Part shown: in pieces, positions 8,438 through 16,152 of the stretch
How positions within the stretch are numbered: position 1 is the stretch's first letter
How the letters are laid out: the number at the start of each line of letters is the position of its first letter
DNA from: Cellvibrionales bacterium UBA7375
Lineage (GTDB): Bacteria; Pseudomonadota; Gammaproteobacteria; Pseudomonadales; Porticoccaceae
Length of the DNA stretch: 31,418 nucleotides
Reading direction: 5' to 3'
NCBI GenBank assembly: GCA_002469845.1
Contig: DKNZ01000003.1
Location: forward strand, 17,540 to 48,957
Position numbers and translations under genes: made by a program
The notes under the pieces: model-generated
Told to the model about the DNA's origin: nothing
What the model saw: the letters and a program-made list of their open reading frames with translations, nothing else
Database searches by the model: none

Positions 8438-9476
8438 TGAGTTGAACCTGTGGTTGATCAGCTTTGGTTTCTTGAATAGTGCCTAAAACAAACGCCTCTT
8501 CACCGCTCACGGCCAATAGCTTTAGTGCCTCAGCTTCAGCATCAGCTGGCACGCAGATAACCATTCCAACACCGCAATTAAGGGTTCTATACATTTCTCT
8601 AGGCTCGATATTTCCCTGCTCTTGAATCCAATCAAAAACAATAGGACGCTTCCATGCTTTGGTGTCAATCACAGCAGTCGCATTATTGGGTAAAACACGC
8701 GGAATATTTTCGAGTAAACCGCCCCCTGTGATGTGGGAAATCGCATGAACCGGAAGCTTAGAAATAAGATTTAAAAGTGACTTAACATAAATCTTTGTTG
8801 GCGCCATAAGTAGATCGATAAGTTTTTCCCCATCTAACTCAAAACTAGATGGATCGGTTTTTGTGACCTCTAAAACCTTGCGAATCAGTGAGTAGCCATT
8901 TGAATGAGGGCCGCTTGAAGACAGGCCAATCAATGTGTCACCTACTGCTACTTTGGAACCATCGATTAACTCAGATTTTTCAGCAATGCCAACACAGAAT
9001 CCTGCAAGGTCGTAGTCTTCTCCTTCGTACATGCCAGGCATCTCAGCTGTTTCACCGCCAATAAGCGAACAGCCCGATAGCTCGCAACCGTCCGCAATAC
9101 CGTTTACAACCGAGGCTGCGATATCAACGTCTAATTTGCCAGTGGCATAATAATCAAGAAAGAAAAGCGGTTCGGCACCACACACAATTAGATCATTAAC
9201 GCACATGGCGACTAAATCAATTCCAACTGTACTGTGTTTGCCAGAATCTAAGGCTAGGCGTAATTTAGTGCCCACCCCATCGGTGCCGGAGACTAAAACT
9301 GGTTGTTGGTAACCGGTTGGTAATTCAAAAAGAGCGCCAAAGCCACCTAAGCCGGCCATAACTTCTGGTCGACGGGTTCTTTTAGCCGCTCCTTTAATCT
9401 TTTCGATCAGTGCATTTCCAGCGTCAATATCAACGCCTGCGTCTTTGTAACTCAAAGATTGAGTTGCTTTGGTCAT
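8430..9476 (-). CDS. purM: Phosphoribosylformylglycinamidine cyclo-ligase (AIR synthetase)
   Basis: Closes the imidazole ring of FGAM to AIR using ATP. It has 348 residues, normal for the family. Conserved segments are LSYKDAGVDIDAGN near the start, VSGTDGVGTKLRLA, GIDLVAMCVNDLIVCGAEPLF (in pieces), GGETAEMPGMY and SHITGGGLLENIPRV. AGGA lies eight bases before the ATG at 9476. It is first in a minus-strand operon with purN and the two DUF genes and is divergent from the DUF2066 gene across 103 bases. A PurR-type operator is not evident by eye in that gap. Confidence 0.98.
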   Translation of the reverse strand: MTKATQSLSYKDAGVDIDAGNALIEKIKGAAKRTRRPEVMAGLGGFGALFELPTGYQQPVLVSGTDGVGTKLRLALDSGKHSTVGIDLVAMCVNDLIVCGAEPLFFLDYYATGKLDVDIAASVVNGIADGCELSGCSLIGGETAEMPGMYEGEDYDLAGFCVGIAEKSELIDGSKVAVGDTLIGLSSSGPHSNGYSLIRKVLEVTKTDPSSFELDGEKLIDLLMAPTKIYVKSLLNLISKLPVHAISHITGGGLLENIPRVLPNNATAVIDTKAWKRPIVFDWIQEQGNIEPREMYRTLNCGVGMVICVPADAEAEALKLLAVSGEEAFVLGTIQETKADQPQVQLND

Positions 9477-9546
9477 GAAAAAATCCTACAACAATGAACA
9501 GAAGGTGGGTATTTTAGGCTGAGTTGGGCAAATTTTCATCAAGCAC

Positions 9547-9555
9547 TGGTACAAT
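9547..9555 (+). promoter_or_regulatory. Candidate extended -10 promoter for DUF2066-hda
   Basis: TGGTACAAT (9547-9555) matches the extended -10 form TGnTAnAAT, ending 24 bases before the GTG start of the DUF2066 gene. TTGGGC (9524-9529) is a possible but poorly spaced -35 (20 bases). The same TGGTACAAT occurs upstream of suhB. Confidence 0.4.
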
Positions 9556-9579
9556 GTTGCAAAATAATTTGGAGATACA

Positions 9580-10665
9580 GTGTTGAAGCGTTGGTTAATA
9601 GGGATCTTTATATGCTTTAGTCTAGCGATAAGTGCTAGTCAAGGTGCTGATTTATATCGTGTTTTGGTTCCTGTGGATGATCAAACTAAAGAATCTAGAG
9701 AAGCGGGAATCGAAATTGCTTTTTCAAAGATGTTGATAAAATTAACTGGAAATAGTCAAATTTTACAGTCGCCACAGCTAAAACCATTCCTTATTGACCC
9801 CAAAGCATTCTTAGATTCGGTTGGATTTAATCAATTATCTGATTCAGCAGCGAAAAAAAATATAGCCACAGGCTTGGATGTAAAATTTGATCGACCATTG
9901 GTTGATAAATTATTAAAGCAGGCTCAGTTACCAATTATTCCTGCAGTTCGTCCAAAATTTTTGGTTTGGTTAATGGTTGATGATATTGCTCAAGGACGAC
10001 GTGTATTAGACGAATCAACGTCTAAACAGCTCCAATCTGGAGACCATTCATTTGAATTAGTAGAGGCTTTTGAGCGCGCTATGCAAGCCCGATCTATTAG
10101 TTACTTTTTGCCTAGTTATGATCTTGAGGATCAACTGTCTCTTTCAGTTAAAGATGCTTGGGCTATGAAAATAGACCCATTAAATAATGCGTCACAGCGA
10201 TATGATGCTGATGGCTGGTTCGCTCTTAGGGTATTTAAAGCATCTGATGGTCAGATTAGGGGAGCTTGGGCTTATCAAGAGGCCGGTAAGCGTCAAATGA
10301 ATGATTTTTATGGTGACTCTATGACCGACTTGATTGATACATCGGTTGATCAGGTTTTAGATACATTGTTGCAGTCACATACCTATGTTCCTCAGCTTGA
10401 GACTGATAAACTATTAGTCCAAATTGATGGCGTCTTATCCTACAAAAATTATCAAATGGCTCTTCGAGGTTTAGAGCAGTTGGAATTAGTGGAAGCCCTT
10501 CAGTTATATTCCGTTAACAAGGGTGAGCTAGTAGTGGCAATTGAAATAAATGGTAGTGTAGAGCTTCTTCATGCTGAGTTAATACGAACGGGCTTAGTAG
10601 AGTCCTATTTATCCTCAGATAATCGATCAATTGGTCGATTAACCTATAACTGGGTGGGCCAGTGA
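9580..10665 (+). CDS. DUF2066 domain protein, exported, unknown function
   Basis: The protein has 361 residues with a clear signal peptide: Lys/Arg at positions 3-4, a hydrophobic core at about 5-19 and a likely cleavage near SASQGA (18-23). The mature start, ADLYRVLVPVDDQTKESR, followed by AFSKMLIKLTGN, is characteristic of DUF2066. No enzyme motif is seen. The start is GTG with GGAG (9571-9574) five bases before it; TTG at 9583 is an alternative with no effect on the domain. Its stop overlaps the hda start by four bases (GTGA), so hda translation is probably coupled to it. Linkage of an exported protein to hda also occurs in Pseudomonas as far as I recall. Confidence 0.85.
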   Translation: MLKRWLIGIFICFSLAISASQGADLYRVLVPVDDQTKESREAGIEIAFSKMLIKLTGNSQILQSPQLKPFLIDPKAFLDSVGFNQLSDSAAKKNIATGLDVKFDRPLVDKLLKQAQLPIIPAVRPKFLVWLMVDDIAQGRRVLDESTSKQLQSGDHSFELVEAFERAMQARSISYFLPSYDLEDQLSLSVKDAWAMKIDPLNNASQRYDADGWFALRVFKASDGQIRGAWAYQEAGKRQMNDFYGDSMTDLIDTSVDQVLDTLLQSHTYVPQLETDKLLVQIDGVLSYKNYQMALRGLEQLELVEALQLYSVNKGELVVAIEINGSVELLHAELIRTGLVESYLSSDNRSIGRLTYNWVGQ

Positions 10666-11363
10666 ATCAATCTTATCAAATGAATCTTGAAATAAAGCTG
10701 GATGATCAGGCCACCTTTAATAATTTTTACGCGCCCAAGGGTTCATCTCAGCAGCTCGCCAAGTTTGTGCTCCAAGAAAGTCCACATAAAATTGCCTGTT
10801 TGGTGGGTAATAGAGGAGCTGGATTATCACATTTACTTCAGGCGACTTGTCAGCGTGGTCCCTTCCATACAGGGGACGATGTTATCTATTTGCCATTGAT
10901 GGAGTTACAAGAATATCCTGCGCAACAGATATTAGAGGGATTGGATTCTGCCTCAATAGTCTGTCTCGACGATTTACATGCGGTGGCCAATAAAGATGAT
11001 TGGCAGGTACCACTATTCAATTTTTTCAATGATTGTCGCCAGAGTGGCACAAGACTTATTTTTTCAAGTCATCAACTATTAGAAGATATTGGTATTAAGT
11101 TGCCGGATTTACTGTCAAGAATTCAATCGGGACTGATCCATATTATTAATGATTTTAATGATGATGATTTGAGGAGAATGCTCCAGTTTCGTTCCAATCT
11201 GCGTGGGATTTATCTCTCTGATGAGGTGGCAAAGTTTCTTTTAACTCGACTATCTAGAGACTCGAAAACACTGATTGACGCTCTTGAAACACTTGATACT
11301 GCCTCCCTGCGTGAACAGCGCCGATTGACCACACCCTTTGTAAAGTCAGTGCTAAAAATCTAG
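10662..11363 (+). CDS. hda: DnaA regulatory inactivator Hda
   Basis: AAA+ protein which, with the DNA-loaded beta clamp, stimulates ATP hydrolysis by DnaA and prevents over-initiation. It has 233 residues, the usual length. The clamp-binding motif is QMNLEI (6-11). Walker A is degenerate, GNRGAGLSH (49-57), with Leu55 where Hda normally has Arg or Lys. Walker B is CLDDLHAV (101-108). LLSRIQSG (150-157) carries Arg153, matching the E. coli Hda arginine finger in position. The C-terminus RRLTTPFVKSVLKI is typical. GTG 10662 is preferred over ATG 10680 because the latter would remove the clamp motif. It overlaps the DUF2066 gene by four bases and converges with sppA after eight bases. Confidence 0.94.
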   Translation: MNQSYQMNLEIKLDDQATFNNFYAPKGSSQQLAKFVLQESPHKIACLVGNRGAGLSHLLQATCQRGPFHTGDDVIYLPLMELQEYPAQQILEGLDSASIVCLDDLHAVANKDDWQVPLFNFFNDCRQSGTRLIFSSHQLLEDIGIKLPDLLSRIQSGLIHIINDFNDDDLRRMLQFRSNLRGIYLSDEVAKFLLTRLSRDSKTLIDALETLDTASLREQRRLTTPFVKSVLKI

Positions 11364-11371
11364 CTTAATCA

Positions 11372-13219
11372 TCACATAGGGCAGGTGTCACAATGCAGGT
11401 ACATGCCCCTTGGGTCATTAAAGTTATCAAGATTTTTTAATGGGCTAATAATTGATTGGGCATTCTTGCCAAGCATCTGCGGTAGCCACGAGTCAAAGCC
11501 AAAATAGTTGAGTGACAGTGAAATATTGCGACTAAATTCTTGAATAAATTGCTCATAAGGTGAAAGTAATCTAGTAGGGTAAAAAACCCCATAATGGGTA
11601 AGCCCTGCCAATTCAGCTGCAGCATCAATTGCATTATTTAAACCACCTAATTCATCAACAAGCCCCATTTCTAGCGCCTGTTGTCCGGTCCAAATTCGGC
11701 CTCTTGCGATTTTTTCGATATTTTCAGCAGGTGTCTCTCGGCCTTCTGCGACAAGATTAATAAATTTGGAATAAAGGTGTTCAACGCTTGAATGAAGTAT
11801 TACTTTAGCCTGATCGCTCATCGGGCGGTCTAGCTGCATTATTCCCGCGATGTCTGAAGTGCCTACTCCATCTGAATATATACCCAGTGCTGCCAGTGAT
11901 TCGTCGACAGTAGGAATCATGCTGTACACACCAATGGAGCCGGTGATGGTAGTTGAAAGGGCTAAAATTTTGTCCGCCTCAGCGGCAATCCAGTAACCAC
12001 CAGATGCGGCATAGCTTCCCATTGAGACAACAACGGGTAAATTAAGATCGCTATGATAAAGAGCGTCTCGAATCACATCGGACGCAAAAGCACTTCCCCC
12101 CGGGCTATCAACCCGCAAAACTATAGCCTTAATGTCTTGATCATAGCGAAGATCAGATAATATTTGTGCCATTGTATCTGCCCCAACATTACCTTCAGGT
12201 TGTTGGCCATCTAAAATGGTACCTTTGGCCACAATAACAGCCACTTTATCCATTGCCGGTAAGGTTTGGCTTTGCTCGCGATCTATATGCGCTAAATAAA
12301 CAGCCATATCCACTGAATTATATTTGCCGTCAATATCATTTGGAATTTGCTGGTTCAGATAGCTATAGATTTCACTTCTGCTAGCTAATTGGTCAACCAA
12401 CCCCTCCTGATATGCCAGTAGCGCAGTATCACCATCAACCCCTTGAAGTTTGCTGCCTAGGTTATTAGCAAGGGCATTAATTGATCCCTGATCTAGTTGT
12501 CGCAGATCTTCAATTTTTGATGTGTAGGTTTGCCATAAGCGATCAACCACATCGGTACGTTCTTCTCTAGCCTGCGGCGACATATCATTTCTGATAAATG
12601 GTTCTGCAGCACTCTTATATTCACCCGCTCGAAATACATTAACTTTAATTTTTAATTTTTCCAGCGCATCAGCAAAATAGTTGCCATAAGCACCAAACCC
12701 AGTAATAAGAACTGAGCCCATAGGGTTGAGTAAAATATGGTTGGCATGAGCCGCTAGATAGTATTGGGACTGATTAAAATTATCAGCTACAGCAATAATT
12801 GGTTTTTCAGTTGCCTTAAAGTTTATAAGGGCGTTACTGATTTCCTCTAGCTTGGCTATTCCGCCAGCCTCAAGATAATCAGTAGCAATAATTAGATGGG
12901 TAATTCGATCATCCACAGCTGCAGTATTTATTGCATCAATAACATCTCTCACCAATGTTTCAGGGTTGGTCATTGCCTGATCGGCAAGCAAAGTATCGAT
13001 TGGATAAACATAGGATTGCTGATCGACTAAAATGCCGGTAGGGGCTAAATATAGTGCGCCTTTTTCAGGTATTGGTGGCAGGTGGTCACCAAACATCCCA
13101 ACAATTGCAATAATTAATAGGCCGGTAAAAACAATGCCAATAATTGTTCTAATAGTTTTGAAAAATTTACCAATAAAACTAAAAATTCGTCGAATAATTG
13201 AAGGGTTTTGTGAGGCCAT
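11372..13219 (-). CDS. sppA: Signal peptide peptidase SppA, 67K type
   Basis: Inner-membrane serine protease that degrades released signal peptides. It has 615 residues, the long tandem-domain form of E. coli (618). A transmembrane segment lies at about 25-43. The catalytic Lys202 is in GEYKSAAEPFIR, aligning with E. coli Lys209, and the nucleophile Ser406 in MGSYAASGGYW, aligning with Ser409. Both S49-type halves are complete. The C-terminus has a CDTC pair; I do not know whether it matters. It starts only seven bases after the DUF2069 stop, with a weak Shine-Dalgarno, so it is probably the last gene of arsC-wrbA-DUF2069-sppA. Confidence 0.96.
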   Translation of the reverse strand: MASQNPSIIRRIFSFIGKFFKTIRTIIGIVFTGLLIIAIVGMFGDHLPPIPEKGALYLAPTGILVDQQSYVYPIDTLLADQAMTNPETLVRDVIDAINTAAVDDRITHLIIATDYLEAGGIAKLEEISNALINFKATEKPIIAVADNFNQSQYYLAAHANHILLNPMGSVLITGFGAYGNYFADALEKLKIKVNVFRAGEYKSAAEPFIRNDMSPQAREERTDVVDRLWQTYTSKIEDLRQLDQGSINALANNLGSKLQGVDGDTALLAYQEGLVDQLASRSEIYSYLNQQIPNDIDGKYNSVDMAVYLAHIDREQSQTLPAMDKVAVIVAKGTILDGQQPEGNVGADTMAQILSDLRYDQDIKAIVLRVDSPGGSAFASDVIRDALYHSDLNLPVVVSMGSYAASGGYWIAAEADKILALSTTITGSIGVYSMIPTVDESLAALGIYSDGVGTSDIAGIMQLDRPMSDQAKVILHSSVEHLYSKFINLVAEGRETPAENIEKIARGRIWTGQQALEMGLVDELGGLNNAIDAAAELAGLTHYGVFYPTRLLSPYEQFIQEFSRNISLSLNYFGFDSWLPQMLGKNAQSIISPLKNLDNFNDPRGMYLHCDTCPM

Positions 13220-13226
13220 AAAAAAA

Positions 13227-13586
13227 TCACTTTTCGAGGGTTATATCAGGGTTAACTTGCCTAAGACGGGTATAGAGCATTGAGCCACAAAAGAGCACAA
13301 CAACTAATGTTACTTCTGCAATGTCCAGTACCGAGGGTTGTGGCTTGGTAACGCCAAACACAGCAGAGGCAAAGTACAGTAAAAGCACAAACCCCATCCA
13401 AATTTGAGTTCTCATATTATCCACCCAAATACCTGGCGCAAAGATCATTAGAGGAAATAGGACAATAAAATAAATTATAGCAGGTTGACCCTGTTGCCAC
13501 AGATTAATAGCTAATACTGACAAAAGTAAGGCAAAGCAGATTTTTACAGTATTTCTTAATAATTTGATTTTATCGATAAGAGTCAA
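13227..13586 (-). CDS. DUF2069 small integral membrane protein
   Basis: The protein has 119 residues with four predicted helices at about 15-30, 36-52, 62-79 and 88-105. The family signature region is PLMIFAPGIWVDNMRTQIW at 45-63. The start is TTG at 13586, supported by AAGG nine bases upstream; no better in-frame ATG exists. DUF2069 follows wrbA in many gammaproteobacteria, as here, 19 bases after its stop. Its function is unknown; it has few charged residues in the membrane and no obvious transport motif. Confidence 0.85.
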   Translation of the reverse strand: MTLIDKIKLLRNTVKICFALLLSVLAINLWQQGQPAIIYFIVLFPLMIFAPGIWVDNMRTQIWMGFVLLLYFASAVFGVTKPQPSVLDIAEVTLVVVLFCGSMLYTRLRQVNPDITLEK

Positions 13587-13605
13587 GGTAATAGGCCTTC
13601 AGCAA

Positions 13606-14202
13606 TTAGTGTTTAAGTTTGGTTGCCAGTTGGGCAATTCGCTTACCCTGTGCTTGGCATAATGTTTGTTCATCATCAGTCAAAGATTGGCTTTCCACAT
13701 GACTGGCACCATAAGGAGTACCCCCTTTTTGCGTACTACTAAGTGCGCTTTCAGAATAGGGAATGCCAGCAATCAGCATGCCATGATGCATTAATGGGAG
13801 CATCATAGAGAGTAAAGTCGATTCTTGTCCGCCATGGATAGACGATGTTGAGGTAAATACTCCTGCAGGCTTGCCAATTAAAGCGCCACTAGCCCAAAGA
13901 CTGCCAGTGCCATCTAAAAAGTACTTTAAAGGGGCGGCCATATTGCCAAAGCGCGTTGGGCTGCCAATTAAGAGACCGCTGCAATGTGCTAAATCATCCA
14001 TAGTGCAATATATATCCCCACTTTCTGGGATACTTTGCTCAGTCGATTCGCACACAGTAGAGACACTGGGTACGGTTCTTAGACGTGCTTCAATGCCCGC
14101 CATTTCAACGCCCTGAGCAATTTGCTCAGCCAGCATTTTGACGTGCCCATTACCGCTGTAATACAGAATAAGTACATAGGTATTTATATTGTTTTGAGTC
14201 AC
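13606..14202 (-). CDS. wrbA: NAD(P)H:quinone oxidoreductase, WrbA family
   Basis: Flavodoxin-fold FMN enzyme that reduces quinones by two electrons. It has 198 residues. The FMN phosphate loop is YYSGNGHVKMLAEQIAQG near the N-terminus. GSPTRFGNMAAPLKYFLDGT is the WrbA signature, and TSTSSIHGGQESTL follows. The phosphate-loop YYSGNGH differs slightly from the commoner YYSxHGxT. The GTG start shares its first G with the arsC stop (TAGTG), so the two are translationally coupled. Neighbours arsC and DUF2069 are the usual ones in pseudomonads. Confidence 0.94.
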   Translation of the reverse strand: MTQNNINTYVLILYYSGNGHVKMLAEQIAQGVEMAGIEARLRTVPSVSTVCESTEQSIPESGDIYCTMDDLAHCSGLLIGSPTRFGNMAAPLKYFLDGTGSLWASGALIGKPAGVFTSTSSIHGGQESTLLSMMLPLMHHGMLIAGIPYSESALSSTQKGGTPYGASHVESQSLTDDEQTLCQAQGKRIAQLATKLKH

Positions 14203-14543
14203 TAAATTATCTCCAATACCGCTTCAGGTGGACGGCCTAAAGCCGCTTTATCGCCAGCTACCACAATCGGCCGCTCAATTAATTTAGGGTGTTGAACCAT
14301 AGCTTCGATTAATTGATTCTCGGTTAATTCCAAGCCTTTTAAGTTTTCCTTATAATAGGCTTCGTTTTTGCGAATTAATTGACTTGCTTGTATGCCTAAC
14401 TTTTGTAAAAGTGCTGAAAGCGTTTTGGCGCTAAGTGGACTATCTAAATAGAGCGCTACAGTCGGTTCAATGCCCTGTTTTTTCAGCAGTTCAAGGGTTT
14501 GTCGAGACTTTGAGCATCGGGGGTTATGGTAAATTGTTATCAT
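14202..14543 (-). CDS. arsC: Arsenate reductase family protein, glutaredoxin-dependent type
   Basis: Thioredoxin-fold protein of the ArsC/YfgD family, 113 residues. The N-terminus MITIYHNPRCSKSR carries the catalytic cysteine, Cys10. RPIVV near residue 91 contains the conserved cis-Pro region, and the C-terminus has LGRPPEAVLEI. Members may reduce arsenate, but this chromosomal housekeeping type (arsC-wrbA-DUF2069) has no arsenite pump or ArsR nearby, so arsenate resistance is not shown. Upstream on the minus strand TATAAT (14607-14612) could be the -10 of this operon. Confidence 0.9.
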   Translation of the reverse strand: MITIYHNPRCSKSRQTLELLKKQGIEPTVALYLDSPLSAKTLSALLQKLGIQASQLIRKNEAYYKENLKGLELTENQLIEAMVQHPKLIERPIVVAGDKAALGRPPEAVLEII

Positions 14544-14672
14544 GTAAAATTTGCCTTGGTTTTAAATTCATTTACTAAAAAAAGTAATCCATAACCGATT
14601 GTAATCATTATAGTTAAGTAATTGCCATTTAGGGCTAAATATAATTTTCTCAAATACGGGCCACATAATATT

Positions 14673-15128
14673 ATGATACGGATAATTTATCTTGTCAGCT
14701 TTCTGTTAATTAGTTGTAGCGGTGAGCATTCCTCCAATGAACACAGTCAATTTTTACTCACTAATTCGGAGACGGTTAATTTGATGTCTCCAAGCAAAGT
14801 TATTGTGATCAACTACTGGGCAACTTGGTGCGCGCCATGCCGTAAAGAAATTCCTGAACTCAATGAACTCGATCATCAGTTGAGCGATCGCCTAGATGTT
14901 ATAGGGGTTAACTTTGACGGGGTTGTTGGAGAGCAACTTGATCAACAAATGGCTAAATTAGGCATTGAATTTGATAATTTATACATTGATCCGCGACACA
15001 TATGGGGTTTAGATGCAGTTACGGTATTGCCAGAAACCCTAATAATCAATGGCCAAGGGCAGTTAATGCATCGTTTGATAGGGCCTCAGACCAAATCGTC
15101 ACTCGAAACCCTAATTAACGCTCTGTAG
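14673..15128 (+). CDS. TlpA-like thioredoxin-fold lipoprotein
   Basis: A probable periplasmic thiol-disulfide protein of 151 residues from ATG 14673. A short lipoprotein signal precedes LLISC, with the lipid-modified Cys at 15. A Ser/His/Glu-rich linker leads to a thioredoxin domain with NYWATWCAPCRKEIPELNEL, whose active-site cysteines are Cys53 and Cys56. VLPETLIING supplies the cis-Pro loop. The frame extends upstream to a TTG at 14622, but that would put 17 polar residues before the signal peptide and has no Shine-Dalgarno. It is likely a reductase of cell-envelope disulfides; no cytochrome c maturation or dsb genes are adjacent. A similar gene lies near arsC in Pseudomonas. Confidence 0.88.
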   Translation: MIRIIYLVSFLLISCSGEHSSNEHSQFLLTNSETVNLMSPSKVIVINYWATWCAPCRKEIPELNELDHQLSDRLDVIGVNFDGVVGEQLDQQMAKLGIEFDNLYIDPRHIWGLDAVTVLPETLIINGQGQLMHRLIGPQTKSSLETLINAL

Positions 15129-15143
15129 CCAAGCTTATTTAAG

Positions 15144-15947
15144 TTATTTTAGTTTTCCAAGGTGCTTAGAAACCACCTGAAGGCTTGGCTTAAATAATTT
15201 GGGTGTAGCTGCAAGGATATGCCCGCTTTCAAGGAATGATTCGTTACCATTAAAATCACTGACCATACCGCCAGCTTCTCGAACTATTAGTACTCCCGCC
15301 GCGATATCCCAGGGTTTAAGATACATTTCCCAGAAAACATCCATTTTGCCCGCCGCCACATAAGCCAAATCTAAAGAGGCAACCCCAAGTCGACGAATAC
15401 CCGCGGAGTTTTCGGCAAATTCTTGCATACAGGCTAGGTAGTTAGCCATATGGTTAAATGATGGCTCATTAAAGGGAATACCCGTGGCATAGAGTGCACC
15501 CGCTTCTTCACGACGTCCAGAGACACGAATTCGGCGACCATTTAAATGGGCACCTTTTCCTCTACTAGCAGTGAATTCTTCGCGTTTAAAGGGCTCTAAG
15601 ATTACGGCATGCTCAAGTTTGCCTTTGATGCGGCAGGCTATGGATATAGCGACATGAGGAATACCGCGAATAAAATTTGTTGTACCATCTAGGGGATCAA
15701 TAATCCACTCCACGTCGCTCTCTAAATCGCCACTACGGCCAGTTTCTTCGCCCAAAAAGGCATGGTCAGGATAGGCTTTTTTGATGTGATAAATGATGGT
15801 TTCTTCGGAACGTCTATCCACCTCGGTGACAAAGTCATGACGACCTTTTTCATCAACCTTAATAAGATCGAGGTTATCAGCGGATTTAACAATCATTTCT
15901 CCGGCTTCTCGGGCGGCGCGGAGCGCTATATTAACCATAGGTTGCAT
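15144..15947 (-). CDS. suhB: Inositol-1-monophosphatase family protein SuhB
   Basis: Mg-dependent inositol monophosphatase; in E. coli SuhB also joins the rRNA transcription antitermination complex. It has 267 residues, matching E. coli SuhB. Metal-binding motifs are GEET (66-69), WIIDPLDGTTNF (81-92) and the C-terminal KPWDIAAGVLIVREAGG. The start MQPMVNIALRAAREAG aligns with the E. coli N-terminus. It is divergent from trmJ across 205 bases, an arrangement conserved in gammaproteobacteria. It converges with the thioredoxin lipoprotein gene with a 15-base gap. Confidence 0.97.
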   Translation of the reverse strand: MQPMVNIALRAAREAGEMIVKSADNLDLIKVDEKGRHDFVTEVDRRSEETIIYHIKKAYPDHAFLGEETGRSGDLESDVEWIIDPLDGTTNFIRGIPHVAISIACRIKGKLEHAVILEPFKREEFTASRGKGAHLNGRRIRVSGRREEAGALYATGIPFNEPSFNHMANYLACMQEFAENSAGIRRLGVASLDLAYVAAGKMDVFWEMYLKPWDIAAGVLIVREAGGMVSDFNGNESFLESGHILAATPKLFKPSLQVVSKHLGKLK

Positions 15948-15982
15948 AGGGATAGATTCCAGTTGATTTAAAGAGCGCGGGC

Positions 15983-15991
15983 ATTGTACCA
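15983..15991 (-). promoter_or_regulatory. Candidate extended -10 promoter for suhB
   Basis: On the minus strand TGGTACAAT spans 15991-15983, 35 bases upstream of the suhB ATG. It matches the extended -10 form and is identical to the element before the DUF2066 gene. No strong -35 is visible at the ideal distance. Confidence 0.4.
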
Positions 15992-16082
15992 GATTGAAAC
16001 TATCAATAAAGCGTACTTTTTACACACAAGAAACTTGCTAAAGGTAAATTGGTTTTTAAATATAAAAATTTAGCAATAATTC

Positions 16083-16091
16083 TGGTAGAAT
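16083..16091 (+). promoter_or_regulatory. Candidate extended -10 promoter for trmJ
   Basis: TGGTAGAAT at 16083-16091 fits the extended -10 form, about 61 bases upstream of the GTG start. The preceding 30 bases are very A+T-rich (a possible UP-like stretch), and no good -35 is seen. Confidence 0.4.
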
Positions 16092-16152
16092 CGCGCCCCT
16101 CAAATCTCGAGATGAAATTGTTTGTCCACAGGTAATCAAAAAGAGGTGCTTT

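Noticed and set aside
14622..14672. TTG start adding 17 residues to the thioredoxin lipoprotein
   Set aside because: The extension is polar, precedes the signal peptide and has no ribosome-binding site.
15129..15143. Possible terminator between the thioredoxin lipoprotein gene and suhB
   Set aside because: The AAGCTT/AAGTT pairing is imperfect and too weak, with no clean T-tract.
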